From Stenocarpella maydis (lineage: Eukaryota > Ascomycota > Sordariomycetes > Diaporthales > Diaporthaceae), in NCBI GenBank assembly GCA_002270565.1, contig NQMI01000177.1:23974-87973 (forward strand): a DNA stretch of 64,000 nt, given 5' to 3'. The stretch's first letter is position 1. Each line of letters starts with the position of its first letter. The translations under genes were made by a program, and so were the position numbers. The notes under the pieces are model-generated. The model saw only the letters and a program-made list of their open reading frames with translations, made no database searches and was not told the origin of the DNA. Below are positions 1-12,250 of this stretch, in pieces.

Positions 1-639
1 GTCGAGCGCATTGGGGGTCGAATCGAGGGGCACGTTCGTGGCGCTGTAGCCCGCGCTGTGCGAGCCGATCAGGGCGACGAGATCGTCGGGGGTGAAGCCC
101 CTCTTGGTGAAGAGATCGATCAGCGGCTGGGCCTGCAGGTTGCCCACGGGCATCTGGCCCCCCGCGGCCGCTGATGCGTTGTCGGTGCGCCCGATGTAGA
201 AGGGCGTGTACGGGCCCCATTTGCAGGACTTGATGCCGATGGCTTTGGAGGCGTCAGTGCCTTGACGGATTTCTTATTACCTGGTATGACCCTCGGGGTT
301 GTACTCACCGGCTGCCAGGTTGATCAGATCAGCTACACCGACCTTGTACTTGTTGGCCACATCGCGGAGGAGGGCGCAGATGGGAACGACCCCCGCGTTC
401 TCGGGGCGGTTGACGCATTCATCGCTGAGGATGATGGAGCCGTCACAGCCTCCTCCCGGGAAACAGTCATGGAAGGGCAGGCGGATAGCCTGGCGGCCGT
501 AGCCGTTGCAGCCGTAGTCTTCAGTGAAGGCATACTTCAGATCCCGTGCGATGTAGTTCCAGGCCTCAGGACACTGGAACGGCTGGGCGGCGGCTCCGCC
601 AGCCAGGAGCAAAGAGACGATAGCTCCCTTCGCAAACAT
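1..639 (-). CDS. secreted class II-type heme peroxidase (5' part; runs off the left edge)
   Basis: Heme peroxidase of the fungal secreted (plant-peroxidase superfamily) type, oxidising phenolic or other substrates with H2O2 outside the cell. The start at 639 is chosen over an in-frame upstream Met because it opens a signal peptide, MFAKGAIVSLLLAGGAAAQP. The distal heme motif RLPFHDCFPGGG with Arg and His is visible, and after the intron the proximal His motif ALIGSHSAGYS. One intron, 308-261, with donor GTGAGT; splicing restores LAAG-TDASKAIGIKSCKWG in frame. The gene continues beyond base 1, so the C-terminal third is missing. Which subfamily (lignin-active or ascomycete-specific) cannot be decided here; Mn-binding acidic residues were not identified. 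Family confident, substrate unknown. Confidence 0.85.
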
Positions 640-1711
640 TGTTTTCGGTTTCTTGGGTATGATAAGGAATGAGACAAGATGGCTCAAGATTTATTACGAC
701 CTCGACGTCTGATCAGGCCCGAAACAAATGTCCCTAACGTCAACTTGTAGTAGCCCTATTCTGAGAGTGGGAGTGAGAGTTCGGCAGGGAGAACGAGGGA
801 CGTTAACAGAACAACAGAGCAAAGTGGGCGCCCTCATCTTATGGGTCCTCTGCCCCCTCCTCTTCGACAATAGACTTGGCTTGCACTATTGACGAGAGAT
901 CAATATCCAAGTTTGTCATCCTGGTCTTGGACTACCTAGGTACCCCTCTCCTTGCTCAGCTCGCGACATGCCTCGAGGTCGTCAGGCCTTGGAGCTAGGG
1001 AGTAACATCAGAGATGGACGTTGGTCCGCGTGAGGCTGCCCGCTGCACATGTGTCAGAAACGGACGAACTATAGCCTAGCGTGTTCGCTTTGATAAATGA
1101 CAGGCGTAGTGTTTATCTGACCACAATTTGGGCAAAAGACGGAAGAGATTCAACAACATGACCGGTCGCGAAAGCGTAGTCCGAGGTTTATTCAGGTCGA
1201 GCACGAGGAACATGATTGACGGAATCTTGGTTGGTGGCGCGAGTGAGCTCCTGCTCTGAGCAGGTGTGTACTCGTTGGGGAAGCCGGGCAGGTTTTTGCA
1301 GCACAGCTGGAGCCGTTGGGTAGCTTGAAAGCTCTTCAAGAAACGCGGAGAACCTCAAGGACCGATGACAACATCTGGACGAACCAGAGCTCAAATATCG
1401 GTAAGGAATCTCGCTCCCGGACCATGATGCTGGCTGGTATGGTATAGGAATAACGTGGTGAGAGTAATCTGTGTGTGTCGGTAAGAAGACGATGACTGCC
1501 ATTGGAAACCGAGGGTCCCTAGTGGACTATGAACTGAGGATCGTCAATAAGACCACAGCTGGGTGAGAAGCCCGGGGCACGATCCAGCGGTCGGGCAACA
1601 ACCAAAACCTTTGATACCATTAATCGCTGTTAATGAATATGCTATAATCCGCTCCACTCATGCAAGAGACAGCTGCTAGGCGCCCGGGTTCACAATCTGC
1701 CTTGTCTTCAC
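640..1711. other. intergenic region, no supported gene
   Basis: Short overlapping reading frames exist on both strands but none has a recognisable domain or plausible splice structure. It holds the upstream region of the peroxidase and the 3' flank of the membrane ORF on its right. A palindromic TACCTAGGTA-like core occurs near 933-943, a motif seen in several other spacers of this window. Confidence 0.5.
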
Positions 1712-2653
1712 TCAAGCGTCCTTTTCTCTCGGTCCCAGGACCACGTCGCCTGGCACGCCTTCTCCAAAGCCATCCTTCGGCTGCCAAATGTGCGCAATTA
1801 CTGTTGGAACGACTGTAGAAGCAGAAACAGCAGCCCAGAATTGCCATGATAGCAAGAGGCTACAGATCGGCGGCTCCCGGGCCACGATTTCGGCGGCGGT
1901 GAAGCCCTTGTTGTGGTTCTCCGGGGTCTGCCCAGTCCAGCCGAGATAGACGATGTAGCCAACCCAGCTGGAGACACTAAGTAGGCCAATCGTCCTCAGC
2001 CTCGGGAGGCCAGGTGCCCTGAGATTTTCACATGAGAGGTTGCATAGGTAATTCATGGTGGTGCGGAACAGCACGTAGAGGCCCGCGACGACGGATGTGT
2101 CCTGAAGTAGGACCGTAACCCAGGGTGGCAGGGAAGGTGGCGCGCGTCTGAACCGGAGCGAGTCTATGGTCTTATTTTCATATATCTGACCAGGGTGTTC
2201 CAGCTTGGGGATCTCAACCAGACTGGACCTCCAGAAGGTCATGAGTCCTGCGAGAGAGACCAGATAGAAGCTGGTGGTGGCCTTTGTCATGGCAGAGTTG
2301 GCGGCCGCTTCGACCACCATTTGCACCAGGAAGGTCTTCAGCGCAGCGGCGGCTACTGACGAGTACCCAGTAGTGAAGAGCAAGCTGAAAATGGAGTATT
2401 GGCATAGGTTTATGATGCTGCAATTCAGGGACCTTCGGGAGGAGCCGACATGTCGGCTTGATCCATGCGGCTTGGTTGAGAGGCAGGCTAGGTGAGAGGC
2501 GTATTGGTAGATAGCCTTGGTCAACGAAGAGCTGATCAGCAGGCAATGGAGGAGCCTCGTTCTGTCAACAGAGCTGTCGATAGTAGGAGACAGCCACAGA
2601 GCCACGGCGGCAATGGAGAGGTCGCATTGCACGCAGAGTGGGGACGTCCAATG
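1712..2653 (-). CDS. multi-pass membrane protein ORF, in frame with the upstream TLC gene across a TAG
   Basis: Uncharacterised polytopic membrane protein. About five hydrophobic stretches are visible (for example TSFYLVSLAGLMTFW, WVTVLLQDTSVVAGLYVLF, TIGLLSVSSWVGYIVYLGW and WQFWAAVSASTVVPTVIAHIW), ending in a short charged tail GPREKDA. No ATG stands near its 5' end (the first candidate is GTG at 2632). The frame is open from directly after the TAG that ends the TLC-domain ORF (2654-2656), with the same phase. It is therefore more likely the C-terminal half of one roughly 640-residue protein, split by a nonsense codon (TGG to TAG) or an unrecognised intron, than an independent gene. No family recognised. 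Confidence 0.55.
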   Translation of the reverse strand, partial: HWTSPLCVQCDLSIAAVALWLSPTIDSSVDRTRLLHCLLISSSLTKAIYQYASHLACLSTKPHGSSRHVGSSRRSLNCSIINLCQYSIFSLLFTTGYSSVAAAALKTFLVQMVVEAAANSAMTKATTSFYLVSLAGLMTFWRSSLVEIPKLEHPGQIYENKTIDSLRFRRAPPSLPPWVTVLLQDTSVVAGLYVLFRTTMNYLCNLSCENLRAPGLPRLRTIGLLSVSSWVGYIVYLGWTGQTPENHNKGFTAAEIVAREPPICSLLLSWQFWAAVSASTVVPTVIAHIWQPKDGFGEGVPGDVVLGPREKDA

Positions 2654-3631
2654 CTAACGAACAAAATCCTGCAGGTATATCGCCATGATCTTGGAGCCAG
2701 CGAGGCCGATGGATCCTGCTACGAGAGAGCTCCACATGAGGCTCATGAGTTCCGGCGCCCTGGCCGGCTGTAGTCCCGGACCCCTCCAGGAGTAGAGGAG
2801 TATCAGAGAAACCTGGGTGCTCATGAATGCAAGACCAGTAAGCAAGGTGGTCGAGGTGACGTTGATGCGGCCGGCGACTTGGACCGTGAAGGCACCGGAT
2901 TCCTCTACCTTCAAGACGCGCGACTTCTTCAGGCGGATATAGGTGATGCGCGCAATGTAGGCCAGGTGGAACAAATAAGCCAGGGCTACAACAAGTGCAG
3001 GTCCGGCTTGGAGGCCACTGGCAGGGATCATGGCCAGTCCGGCAATGGTGGTAGGTGCCCGAGTGACGAAGAGGAACAGCGCGCCATAGAAGGTAAGGCG
3101 CGAGTCCAGATTCGGACGCGTATCAAGGTAACCAGTCCACTTGAGGACATTTCGGAGGCTGTAGATGATTTCGGACCACAGTGCGGCCAGGGAGAGGTCA
3201 AGGCCTCGCCGGGAGATGTTGAACCTGGCGACGGTGATCATGCCGAGGAGCGTCAACAGGTGATGGAGGAGCATCTCGGGGACGTGAAGGTAGTGGGGGA
3301 GCTCCGAGATGTATATGATGGTGCGTGAGCCCCAGCAGAATTGTTGCGAGGGATTCATCGGGCGGCTGAAGCCGGCGATGTCGTCTTCCGGCGGAGTCTT
3401 CCATACCGCCAGTCCGCACCCGATCAAGGGAATGGGCTTCACGATGAGACCTAGAAGCATTCCGAGGAAGAATAGGTACTTCTCGTAGTCGGCCCGGAGT
3501 TTATTATGGAAACTTGGACTCCACCATCGCATCATCCGATCGACCGCGAGACGGTACAGTGACCATGCTGCTAGCCCTGTGAGGAAAGGCAAAAAGGGGA
3601 CGTCCTCCCGTGTGAGCGGATGTTCGCCCAT
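2654..3631 (-). CDS. TLC-domain (TRAM/LAG1/CLN8-like) membrane protein
   Basis: 325-residue polytopic membrane protein with a TLC-like segment: the paired histidines of the family (LHVPEMLLHHLLTLLG, His123-His124) follow the first transmembrane helices, and further helices run to the C-terminus. TLC proteins include ceramide synthases and ER membrane lipid-handling proteins; this one lacks an obvious full Lag1 motif, so ceramide synthase activity is not claimed. Start ATG at 3629-3631 is the first in the frame. No intron is needed. The ORF stops at a TAG (2654-2656) after YLQDFVR, and the next membrane ORF continues in the identical frame, so the annotated C-terminus may be premature. Transcribed away from the MFS transporter on its right. 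Confidence 0.7.
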   Translation of the reverse strand: MGEHPLTREDVPFLPFLTGLAAWSLYRLAVDRMMRWWSPSFHNKLRADYEKYLFFLGMLLGLIVKPIPLIGCGLAVWKTPPEDDIAGFSRPMNPSQQFCWGSRTIIYISELPHYLHVPEMLLHHLLTLLGMITVARFNISRRGLDLSLAALWSEIIYSLRNVLKWTGYLDTRPNLDSRLTFYGALFLFVTRAPTTIAGLAMIPASGLQAGPALVVALAYLFHLAYIARITYIRLKKSRVLKVEESGAFTVQVAGRINVTSTTLLTGLAFMSTQVSLILLYSWRGPGLQPARAPELMSLMWSSLVAGSIGLAGSKIMAIYLQDFVR

Positions 3632-4649
3632 GGTCTTTAGGCGATGGCGTGTGGCGATATGTCGAGCATGGAGAGGTACGCCCGGTGGAATAACGAACGA
3701 GCGTTGGTGCTTAAAGATGACGATGCGAATACGAGAGAAGAAGAAAGAGGGCAGAAACCACTGCGTCTGCCAGGTTCCGTTGTCGCTTGTTCGATATTGT
3801 TGTGCCCATATTTTTCGGACGCCTTCAAGGACAATATCTGGGCATTGTGCCTTCCGTGCCTGTCATGGTGGTTTCCTCGAGTTCTTGGTGTCAGTTTGAG
3901 CCTGCCTCCCAACACACTTGAGTAGCATTCGGTGCCGAGTCGACATGAAGCAGAAAGGAAAAATGCTACACAGTGCAATCCCAGGGCCAGAGTAACATCT
4001 CGAGAAAGGCACCGCACGAGTTCCCATGTCATACCTTTTGGGCTATGCTTAGGTCCGTGTATTGCCATCTTAGCACGGCGCCGTTGAGTCCCGGGCGACA
4101 TCGACGTAACACTACGCAGAACTAGGTACAAAAGACAGGAAAGTTAGCTCTCACATGGTTTAAATGAGAATGGCTGGGCTTCCTGGGGCAGACTGACAGG
4201 CTTGACCGACCTACTAACACGGACCAAAGCAAGTACGTGCGCTCTCCACCTCTGAGTCCGTACCTAGGTAATTGCTCGATACCATACACGAAGTTTGATC
4301 CGTCCTTCCTTGGAGCTGCAGAAACACACCCTGTGGAAGCCACACTCTGTTGAACGCCACTAGGTGAGCTCGGTTGAGGAAAGACCGTGTCAGAACACCG
4401 GGACTGCGGGCCAGGCTCGAAGAAATTGCATGTGTATGCCCGTGTCATACCTGCGGCGAGGGAGGGAAAAGGAGAAAAAGAAAAAGAAAAGAAACGGCTA
4501 GCTCTATTGCTTCAGCTTTCCATCAGCTGATGCTTTCTGGGCGTCAGTCACTGCTGTTGCATTCCTATCCGTCAGCATTATCCACTCTGGTGCTCATACT
4601 CACATAACTCATTCCTCGAGCAGAGAGAGCCATCCTGCACCTCGAAGCA
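3632..4649. other. divergent intergenic region between TLC gene and MFS transporter
   Basis: About 1 kb between divergently transcribed genes, so it should hold both promoters. Contains a perfect TACCTAGGTA palindrome at 4261-4270 and a purine-rich run near 4465-4495. Reading frames here (both strands) show no domain and are treated as chance. Confidence 0.5.
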
Positions 4650-5553
4650 ATGCCACAGCCAGAAATGGCACAGCCAGCGGTCCCACAAGCCACGAGGCAC
4701 AAGAACGGCAACCGGGTTGGCCGTACAAGTCTAGGAATCACCCCCGTGGAGGGATATCCGGAATGGGCAGTATCAATATCACCCGAGACAACTAGACACA
4801 GCACTGCACCGCCAACGTCTTATGGCGATGATGAGACAAGGCTTCAGGCCTCAAGTAATGGGGCAGCTCCCGAATTAGACCAGGTGGGCCACGTGGAGCG
4901 GGAGCGGAGGATACTGCTGAATCTCCCAACCTGGAAGAGACGGGCGCTATTCGGCTGCACGTGCCTGCTGCAGTTCCTCCTCCAGTTCGACATGGCCGCC
5001 GTAGCCGTGACCATACCTGTAAGTTTACGAAACCCTGTGGGAGAGAGGAGTGCGGCTGAGAGTAGATGGGCTAACCCATAACCCTTTCCCGGGCGCACAG
5101 GAAATCGCCGATGCCCTAGACGCTCCCCAGGCCAAGGCATTTGCCGTGGCAACAGGCTACCTGCTGGCGCAGACGGTATTTCAGCTTGTCTTCTCTCACG
5201 TCTCACATGCCGCGGGGCGAAAGTCCATGTATCTGGCGGGCATCTTGCTGTTCCTGGCGGGCGCCGGCGCCGCGGCAGGGTCCCCTCCCCTGGATGCGCT
5301 GGTTGGCACACGCGTGGTGCAGGGCGTCGGCGCCGCTGGCATGTTTACAATCTCGGCCATGTTCATCGTTGAGATGACGCAGCCGCGGCAGCGAGCCGGG
5401 TGGACTGCGATATCGCAGGCGTTCGGGGCGCTGGGGAATATCTGCGGGCCCCTTGTGGCAGGTCTGCTGAACAAGCGATTCAACCTTCATTGGGTGAGTA
5501 TTATTTATTTTGGTTCCTTGTCGGGTTCCGGGTTTGGTTTTTTTTTGGGGTTT

Positions 5554-5588
<35 letters not shown>

Positions 5589-6758
5589 GCTGTTGTTGTT
5601 GTTGTTGCTGTACTGGCAGGCTGACGCACCACGGAAATACAGTCCTCCATATTCGTCGTCGAGGCCATCATCTCCGCCCTCCTCTTCCTGGCCCTCGTAG
5701 TCCTCCTCCCAGGCGAGAGCCGCGGCTGCATGGAAAGGCTGCGCGAGCTCAAGGATTGCGACTGGACGGGCATGTTCTGCTTTTTCGTGTGCTCCGTCGC
5801 CATCCTCGTGCCCATCAACATCGGTGGGACAGCTGACTCCCTCGGCTGGGGCTCCCAGCCCATCGTCGCATGCTTCGTGGTGGGCGTCCTCAGTCTCAGC
5901 TTCCTCATCTACCACCAGGGGTGCCTGGCGAAGCATCCCGCATTCCCCCGCGAGGTCTTCAAGCGGCCCGCCACCAACGTCGCTTTTTTCGGCAGCGCGA
6001 CGTGCGGCGTCCTGCTGTCCATGGTCTTCTACCACCTGGTGCTCTTCTGGGGTGGCGTCCGGGAGAAGTCGACAGTGGACGTGGGCAAGGCGCTGCTGTC
6101 CGTGACTCTGACGTATCCGGTGGCCTTCGCCATCACTGGTATCGCCATCAAACGCTGGGGCCGAATCAAGTACGCCACGGCGGCGGGCGCCATACTGGTA
6201 ACCATCGGCCTGGGGCTCATGCAGCTCATGACCCAATATGCGCCCGAGGCGGTGCTTCTCGCCGTCTGCGTCATCGCCGGCGCCGGGTGCGGCATCTTGG
6301 CTCCCACAATGGTCAACGCCGTCATTGCCACCACGGACTCGCGCTGGCACCCGCACGCCATGGCCGCCCGCACTCTGCTCTACACGTCCGGCCAGTGCGT
6401 CGGCATCTCCCTCGGCCTGGCCATCTTCTCGGGCGCGTTCCGCAACCGGTACACAGCCAGCGATGGCGAGGCGGCCCAAAGGGCGGCCAACGTCCGGGCG
6501 GTCCTGGGGCACCCACAGGAGCTCATGAGCAAGCTCAGGGAGCTGCGCACCCTGTCAGCTAACGGGGAGGTGATCGGGATGGTCGCCGGGGCGCTTAGGG
6601 CGGTCTGGGCGTTCGCCTGTGTCCTGGCTGGTGTCACCGGCGCCGTGGCCGTCTTGATGAGGTTCCCTGACCTGGCTGAGGATAGAGCGACACAGGAGGG
6701 CAGACCTGACGCGGAACGGCAGGAGAACAGTACTGAGATGACAACATCGCGACGATAG
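4650..6758 (+). CDS. MFS multidrug transporter, DHA14-like (three exons)
   Basis: Proton-coupled drug/metabolite efflux pump of the plasma membrane. Exons 4650-5018, 5101-5493 and 5643-6758 give 625 residues; both introns start GTAAGT/GTGAGT and end in CAG, and joining them gives VTIP-EIADALDAP and NLHW-SSIFVVEA, both expected of the family. A long hydrophilic N-terminus (about 105 residues) precedes the helices. Motif A-like SHAAGRKSMY lies between helices 2 and 3, RVVQGVGAAGMF in helix 4 and a motif C-like GPLVAG in helix 5. Length and helix count fit the 14-TM family that includes many toxin or azole exporters. Intron 2 contains a (GTT)n microsatellite. Neighbouring genes give no clue to substrate. 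Confidence 0.88.
5541..5612 (+). repeat. (GTT)n microsatellite inside MFS intron 2
   Basis: A T-run and about 20 GTT units (two interrupted by GCT) fill the 3' half of the 149-bp intron, close to the acceptor. The pyrimidine-rich tract may double as the polypyrimidine stretch. It creates spurious Asn- or Leu-repeat reading frames on both strands that should not be annotated. Confidence 0.9.
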
Positions 6759-6960
6759 GATGGCGCCGGAGTCGGTCTCAAGGTTCTAGAAAAGCGGCCG
6801 CAACGTTGTAATAGGGAAGGAAAGTCTCTGGGTGTGGCTGAGTGACGCACATATATTGTATTCGCATTTTCCAGTTTCTCTCCATGTTCCTATAATTGCA
6901 TCCTCAGTTACATCACTTATGTTTCTTGTATCCTATACGTAATGCTAGGCCGTCCAGTGC

Positions 6961-9522
6961 CTAAACCATGCCGAGATATCGCGTCTCGAGAACAGTATCT
7001 CTTGTCGCACCCTTGACCCCAATGCTGACGACCTCGCCCGGCACTATGTCCACCAGGTTGTCATCGAACTTGACGTTGTCATCGTCGCATTCCAATGCCA
7101 ATCCCTTGATTGGAACCTCGGCGCTGACCTCGACGGCAGTGCCGTCCTTGTTGAGAACGGCCCTGAGCTCTTTCGGCTTCTGTAGGTGCAGGTACTTGAG
7201 CGGCTCGGGCCAGTTGACGTACCTGGCCAGCTGCTTGCCCGTCTTGTTGCATATCGTGTACGCGGCGACTACTGTTCGGGCCTCCTCGCCCTTGCCCGGG
7301 TTCTGCACGGGGACTTCCACGGCGAGGATCTCGGTGGACCTGTTCTCGGGTAGCACGATATCCTTCTTGACCATTTTGCTGTACGTCTCCCTGCCGGTCT
7401 CCACATCCCAAGCCTTCAGGACGGTATCAACAGTTACGTCCTCAAGAGTCAGGTTGCTGCCCCAGACCTCGATCACGGTCTTGGTCTCGATGTAGACCCG
7501 GGTATACTTGTCCTTGGGGTGCCTGTGCTCGCGACGGGTTATGCCGATGCTCAGGGGCGCCATCTCGCGCTTGACGGTGTAGTATGCATGCTTCGGGCGC
7601 AGGTAATAGTCCACAATGGCCCACGATGTGACAGGCCAGCAGTCATTGATCTGCCAGACAAGGGCGCCGCCACAGTATTCACGCCCAGGCCCCTTCCACT
7701 GGCGCTTCCACAGCCGGTACGCCGACGCGAGGCACTCGGCCTGCATAAGCTGTGTGCAGTAGATGAACTGCTCTATCGGGTCTGGAGCATAGCGCAAGTT
7801 CTCGACGAGATATAGGGCTATTCGACGCTCATGGCCGTCGGCCTTGTTATGGAAGTCGATGGTGCTGGACTGGGGGTAGCGGTCTGGGTCACCCTTGCCC
7901 TTGGGCAGGAAGGCGTCGATTGTCTTGAGATTGGGGAAGGCTTCCATGCCGAACTCGGAGACAAACCGCCCAACGAGCTGATCAAAGTTTTGATACTTCT
8001 GCTGGGATCCGTGCCATACGTTCCACTGGTGCAGGTCGCCCACTGTTGGGTCTGAAGTAGGCTTCCCTGCACCCCAAGGGCTGCCGAAGTGGTAGTATGT
8101 GTTGGGTATGAGCTCGGAGCACGCATCGGCGAGGACCTTCTCATAGATGTATCGGGCGGGGAAGTCGGTCTTGAGCCAGGACTCGGCATCCTTGTTCTCG
8201 AAGTCGTAAGTGAGATTCTCGGACTCTTGGTACTGGTAGTCCTCGTTGTTGCCGGCCCATATGACTATGGAAGGGTGGTGTCGCAGGAGCTTGATGTTCT
8301 CCTCGGCCTCGCGCTTGATAGATTTGAGGATAGAGGGGTGAGCCGGATAGTTGCCACAGCCAAACATGAAATCTTGCCAGACAAGGATCCCATACTCATC
8401 ACAGGCATCATAGAACGCCTGGTCCTCATATATACCTCCACCCCATACGCGAATCATGAACTGGTTGCCGTCGGCGACAAGCTTGACCCAGTCGTAGTAT
8501 CTTTGACGGGAGATGCGTGGGAGGAAGTTGTCGGCCGGGATCCAGTCGCTGCCGCCACAGTAGATAGGGATATTGTTGACCTCGAAGAAGAACGAGGTAC
8601 CGGGCTGTTCTTTCAGGGGGCGCTGGATTAACTCGGCCCGGCGCAGGCCGATTTTCTTGGCGACGCTGTGGATCTCGTCGTCACCATCGCTGAGCAGCGT
8701 GGCCTCGACTGTGTACAGAGGTTGCTTTCCGTACCGCACGGGATACCAGAGCGAGGGGCTGCTGATGTGGAAGGTTGCTTGGAGGTCAGCGCCCCCCTTG
8801 ATGGTCTCGGACGCCACGCTTTTCCCGTCCAGCGAGACGTTGAAGCGGATCTTGTCGGCTGGGCCCTCCACGGCGGCATGAGCGACGACGGTTGCGGTCT
8901 TCAGGTCCTTCTCGACGGTGGTATCAAAGTGAAGATCCGAAACGCGAGACTCGTAGATCTCGAGGTTGACAGGCCTCCAGGGCCCACAGGTGTTGAGGAC
9001 CGGGCCCCAGTCCCAGCCGAACTCGTACTGCGCCTTCCGCACGGCCAATCTCGAGCTGTCGCCGTTCCAGCAGCCCCATTTGTGGTCTGGATACCTCTCG
9101 ACCTCTTTCCAGCCCCTCAGGTAGGCACTGTCGAAGGTGATGAGAATCTGGTTGCCGCCGTTCCTGAGGGTGGAAGTGACGTCGATCCTCTCAGGCGTGA
9201 ACATGTTGTCCGACTCGAGGATTGTGGTGCCATTGAGGACGACGGTGGCGAACGTGTCCAAGCCGTCAAAGGCCAGGACAGCCTTGTTCCCCTTGGTGAC
9301 TGCTGGGGCCGTGAAGGAGGTCCTGTAGACCCACTGCTTCTCCCCAACCCACTGGGCGTCGAGCTCATTCTTGCCGATATAAGGGTCTGGGATGAGACCA
9401 TGGTGCATGAGGTCGAGGTGGACGTTGGTTGGGAACTGGGACACTGGCAGGAACTTGTCATGTTCCTTGTCGGCCTGCCTGAACTCCCAGTTCTTGTCTA
9501 TGGGGATGGTGTTGACTGCCAT
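6961..9522 (-). CDS. mndB: beta-mannosidase B, GH2 family
   Basis: Glycoside hydrolase family 2 exo-beta-mannosidase, which removes beta-1,4-mannose from the non-reducing ends of mannan oligosaccharides. The start at 9522 (MAVNTIPIDKNWEF) gives 853 residues, the usual length of fungal type-B enzymes; an in-frame upstream extension of 136 residues is not conserved-looking and is rejected. Order: N-terminal sugar-binding jelly roll, immunoglobulin-like domain, then TIM barrel with the acid/base Glu427 in WAGNNEDYQ and the nucleophile Glu523 in VSEFGMEAF. No signal peptide, so the enzyme is probably intracellular, as known for mannosidase B as opposed to the secreted type A. Intronless. TAG stop at 6963-6961. 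Confidence 0.95.
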   Translation of the reverse strand: MAVNTIPIDKNWEFRQADKEHDKFLPVSQFPTNVHLDLMHHGLIPDPYIGKNELDAQWVGEKQWVYRTSFTAPAVTKGNKAVLAFDGLDTFATVVLNGTTILESDNMFTPERIDVTSTLRNGGNQILITFDSAYLRGWKEVERYPDHKWGCWNGDSSRLAVRKAQYEFGWDWGPVLNTCGPWRPVNLEIYESRVSDLHFDTTVEKDLKTATVVAHAAVEGPADKIRFNVSLDGKSVASETIKGGADLQATFHISSPSLWYPVRYGKQPLYTVEATLLSDGDDEIHSVAKKIGLRRAELIQRPLKEQPGTSFFFEVNNIPIYCGGSDWIPADNFLPRISRQRYYDWVKLVADGNQFMIRVWGGGIYEDQAFYDACDEYGILVWQDFMFGCGNYPAHPSILKSIKREAEENIKLLRHHPSIVIWAGNNEDYQYQESENLTYDFENKDAESWLKTDFPARYIYEKVLADACSELIPNTYYHFGSPWGAGKPTSDPTVGDLHQWNVWHGSQQKYQNFDQLVGRFVSEFGMEAFPNLKTIDAFLPKGKGDPDRYPQSSTIDFHNKADGHERRIALYLVENLRYAPDPIEQFIYCTQLMQAECLASAYRLWKRQWKGPGREYCGGALVWQINDCWPVTSWAIVDYYLRPKHAYYTVKREMAPLSIGITRREHRHPKDKYTRVYIETKTVIEVWGSNLTLEDVTVDTVLKAWDVETGRETYSKMVKKDIVLPENRSTEILAVEVPVQNPGKGEEARTVVAAYTICNKTGKQLARYVNWPEPLKYLHLQKPKELRAVLNKDGTAVEVSAEVPIKGLALECDDDNVKFDDNLVDIVPGEVVSIGVKGATRDTVLETRYLGMV

Positions 9523-10969
9523 CCTGCTTGCCGAGCCGTGCCGTTGTTTTTGTTGTTGTAGAGGGAGGAATGTTCCCGTAGCAGGTTGTGCAGACTCTGG
9601 GGCAGCAAGCTGAGGGAGTGTATCCCGTAGCGAAGGCGTGAGTCTTGTCATTGCAAGCCCTCGGGGGCAATTGACCCCTGGGGAGGAAGGGACCTGTGCT
9701 CTTCTTATGTACGCAGACGTGGGGGAGCAAAGACAAGGTGGTATGGTGATGTTGTTGTTGGAGAAGCTACCCTGCCACAGTATCTCGACCTGCGTCCCCC
9801 AATTCCCTCCCCCACCTGCCAGGGGTGCCATGCAGCGTATGTAGTACGGAATCCCACAATGCGGACCCCTTCGTCGAGCCCTATTCCCTGCAACAAGCTC
9901 CTCACCCAACTTTCTGCGGCTGCAGCGCACGCAGGAACGCGGGGGGTGAGCCGCCGGGATTCATGGACGGAGAGGTCCAGCAACTCTGGCTTCCATTCGC
10001 GAATGCCTTCGACTGCACGTTGTACTGCCATTTCCAACGCCAAGGCCATTGCACATGTCCTTTTCTCTCTGTCTCTCTCTGGCATTTATCTCCCCAGGCA
10101 AGCCGTCAAGTTCGTTACAGACCGCGGCTACGTGATGCAAGCAGACAGACAGAGATTGGAATGCTGCAGCCCATCCCGGCAGCCCCTGGGGGATTTGCCT
10201 GCAGTCTACACTACTGCGTGGACAGGGCGGACGAGGCCTCTCCGCCCGTCCTCTTCCAGCAGCCTCCCTGCCGACCTCACGGCTCGGGATGTGACCGGGG
10301 CTGCTCTCAGCCTCAGACTGGCCCGATGTGTCCATCTCGCCCCGGCCCACTGCTTATCCTCCCGGCCGAGGCATGGTTGGTGTGTACGTACCAAGGCGTG
10401 GATACCCTGCACCGCGGTGCGTGTGAGGCCGGCATTCCAGTCGTGGAAGGCTGGCCCCCACTTGGGGCACCAAAGGCGGGGGTGGGGCCTGTTCATCAGG
10501 GTGGGTTCGTGACAGGAGCAGCCCTGCTTGAGTCGGTCTGTCGGTATTACTATTGAGGGCAGCACAGCCCAGCCATCTCTGACTTGATTTCTCCATCAAG
10601 AAGGGCTACCAGCCCGTCCGCCTAATCTCTCAGGAAAGAGGAAGCAAAGGAACAGAACAAAGTGAGCGACTGTAGGTTAAAGGCAGACCAGCAACGCCAG
10701 TACAACACCCAGCTATCTCTCTCCGATCCACACGTATATAGATGAAGCAATTCTTAGTCGTGTGTCCAAAAGTCCCCCCGTCTCCAACGCCGCATGCCTA
10801 TCTATTGCTGTGGGCCCATAACCGCTCCAACCGCTTCAAACAAAGGGGGGGGGGGGGACTCAGTGGTATCCTGGAAGCAAAACATATCAACATCACCAGG
10901 GAACGGCAGGAGCAAAGTAGGGCAGACGACCAACCGAGCAGGACAGCACGGGGCCAGGGCTCGCCCACA
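9523..10969. other. intergenic region between mannosidase and Rab4 genes
   Basis: Holds the mannosidase promoter and the 3' flank of the GTPase gene. Two long forward reading frames (9825-10556 and 9859-10512) overlap each other in different frames and look like high-GC chance ORFs: no domain, no consistent composition. A run of about 13 G lies near 10845-10858. Confidence 0.5.

Positions 10970-12250
<1,281 letters not shown>

Noticed and set aside
3637..4131. 164-codon minus ORF upstream of the TLC gene
   Set aside because: No domain, lies in the divergent promoter region; a chance frame.
5505..6512. 335-codon minus ORF ending in poly-Asn
   Set aside because: Antisense of the MFS transporter; the Asn run comes from the intron microsatellite.
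9825..10556. Two overlapping forward ORFs of 243 and 217 codons
   Set aside because: Mutually overlapping in different frames, high-GC chance ORFs without domain or splice logic.
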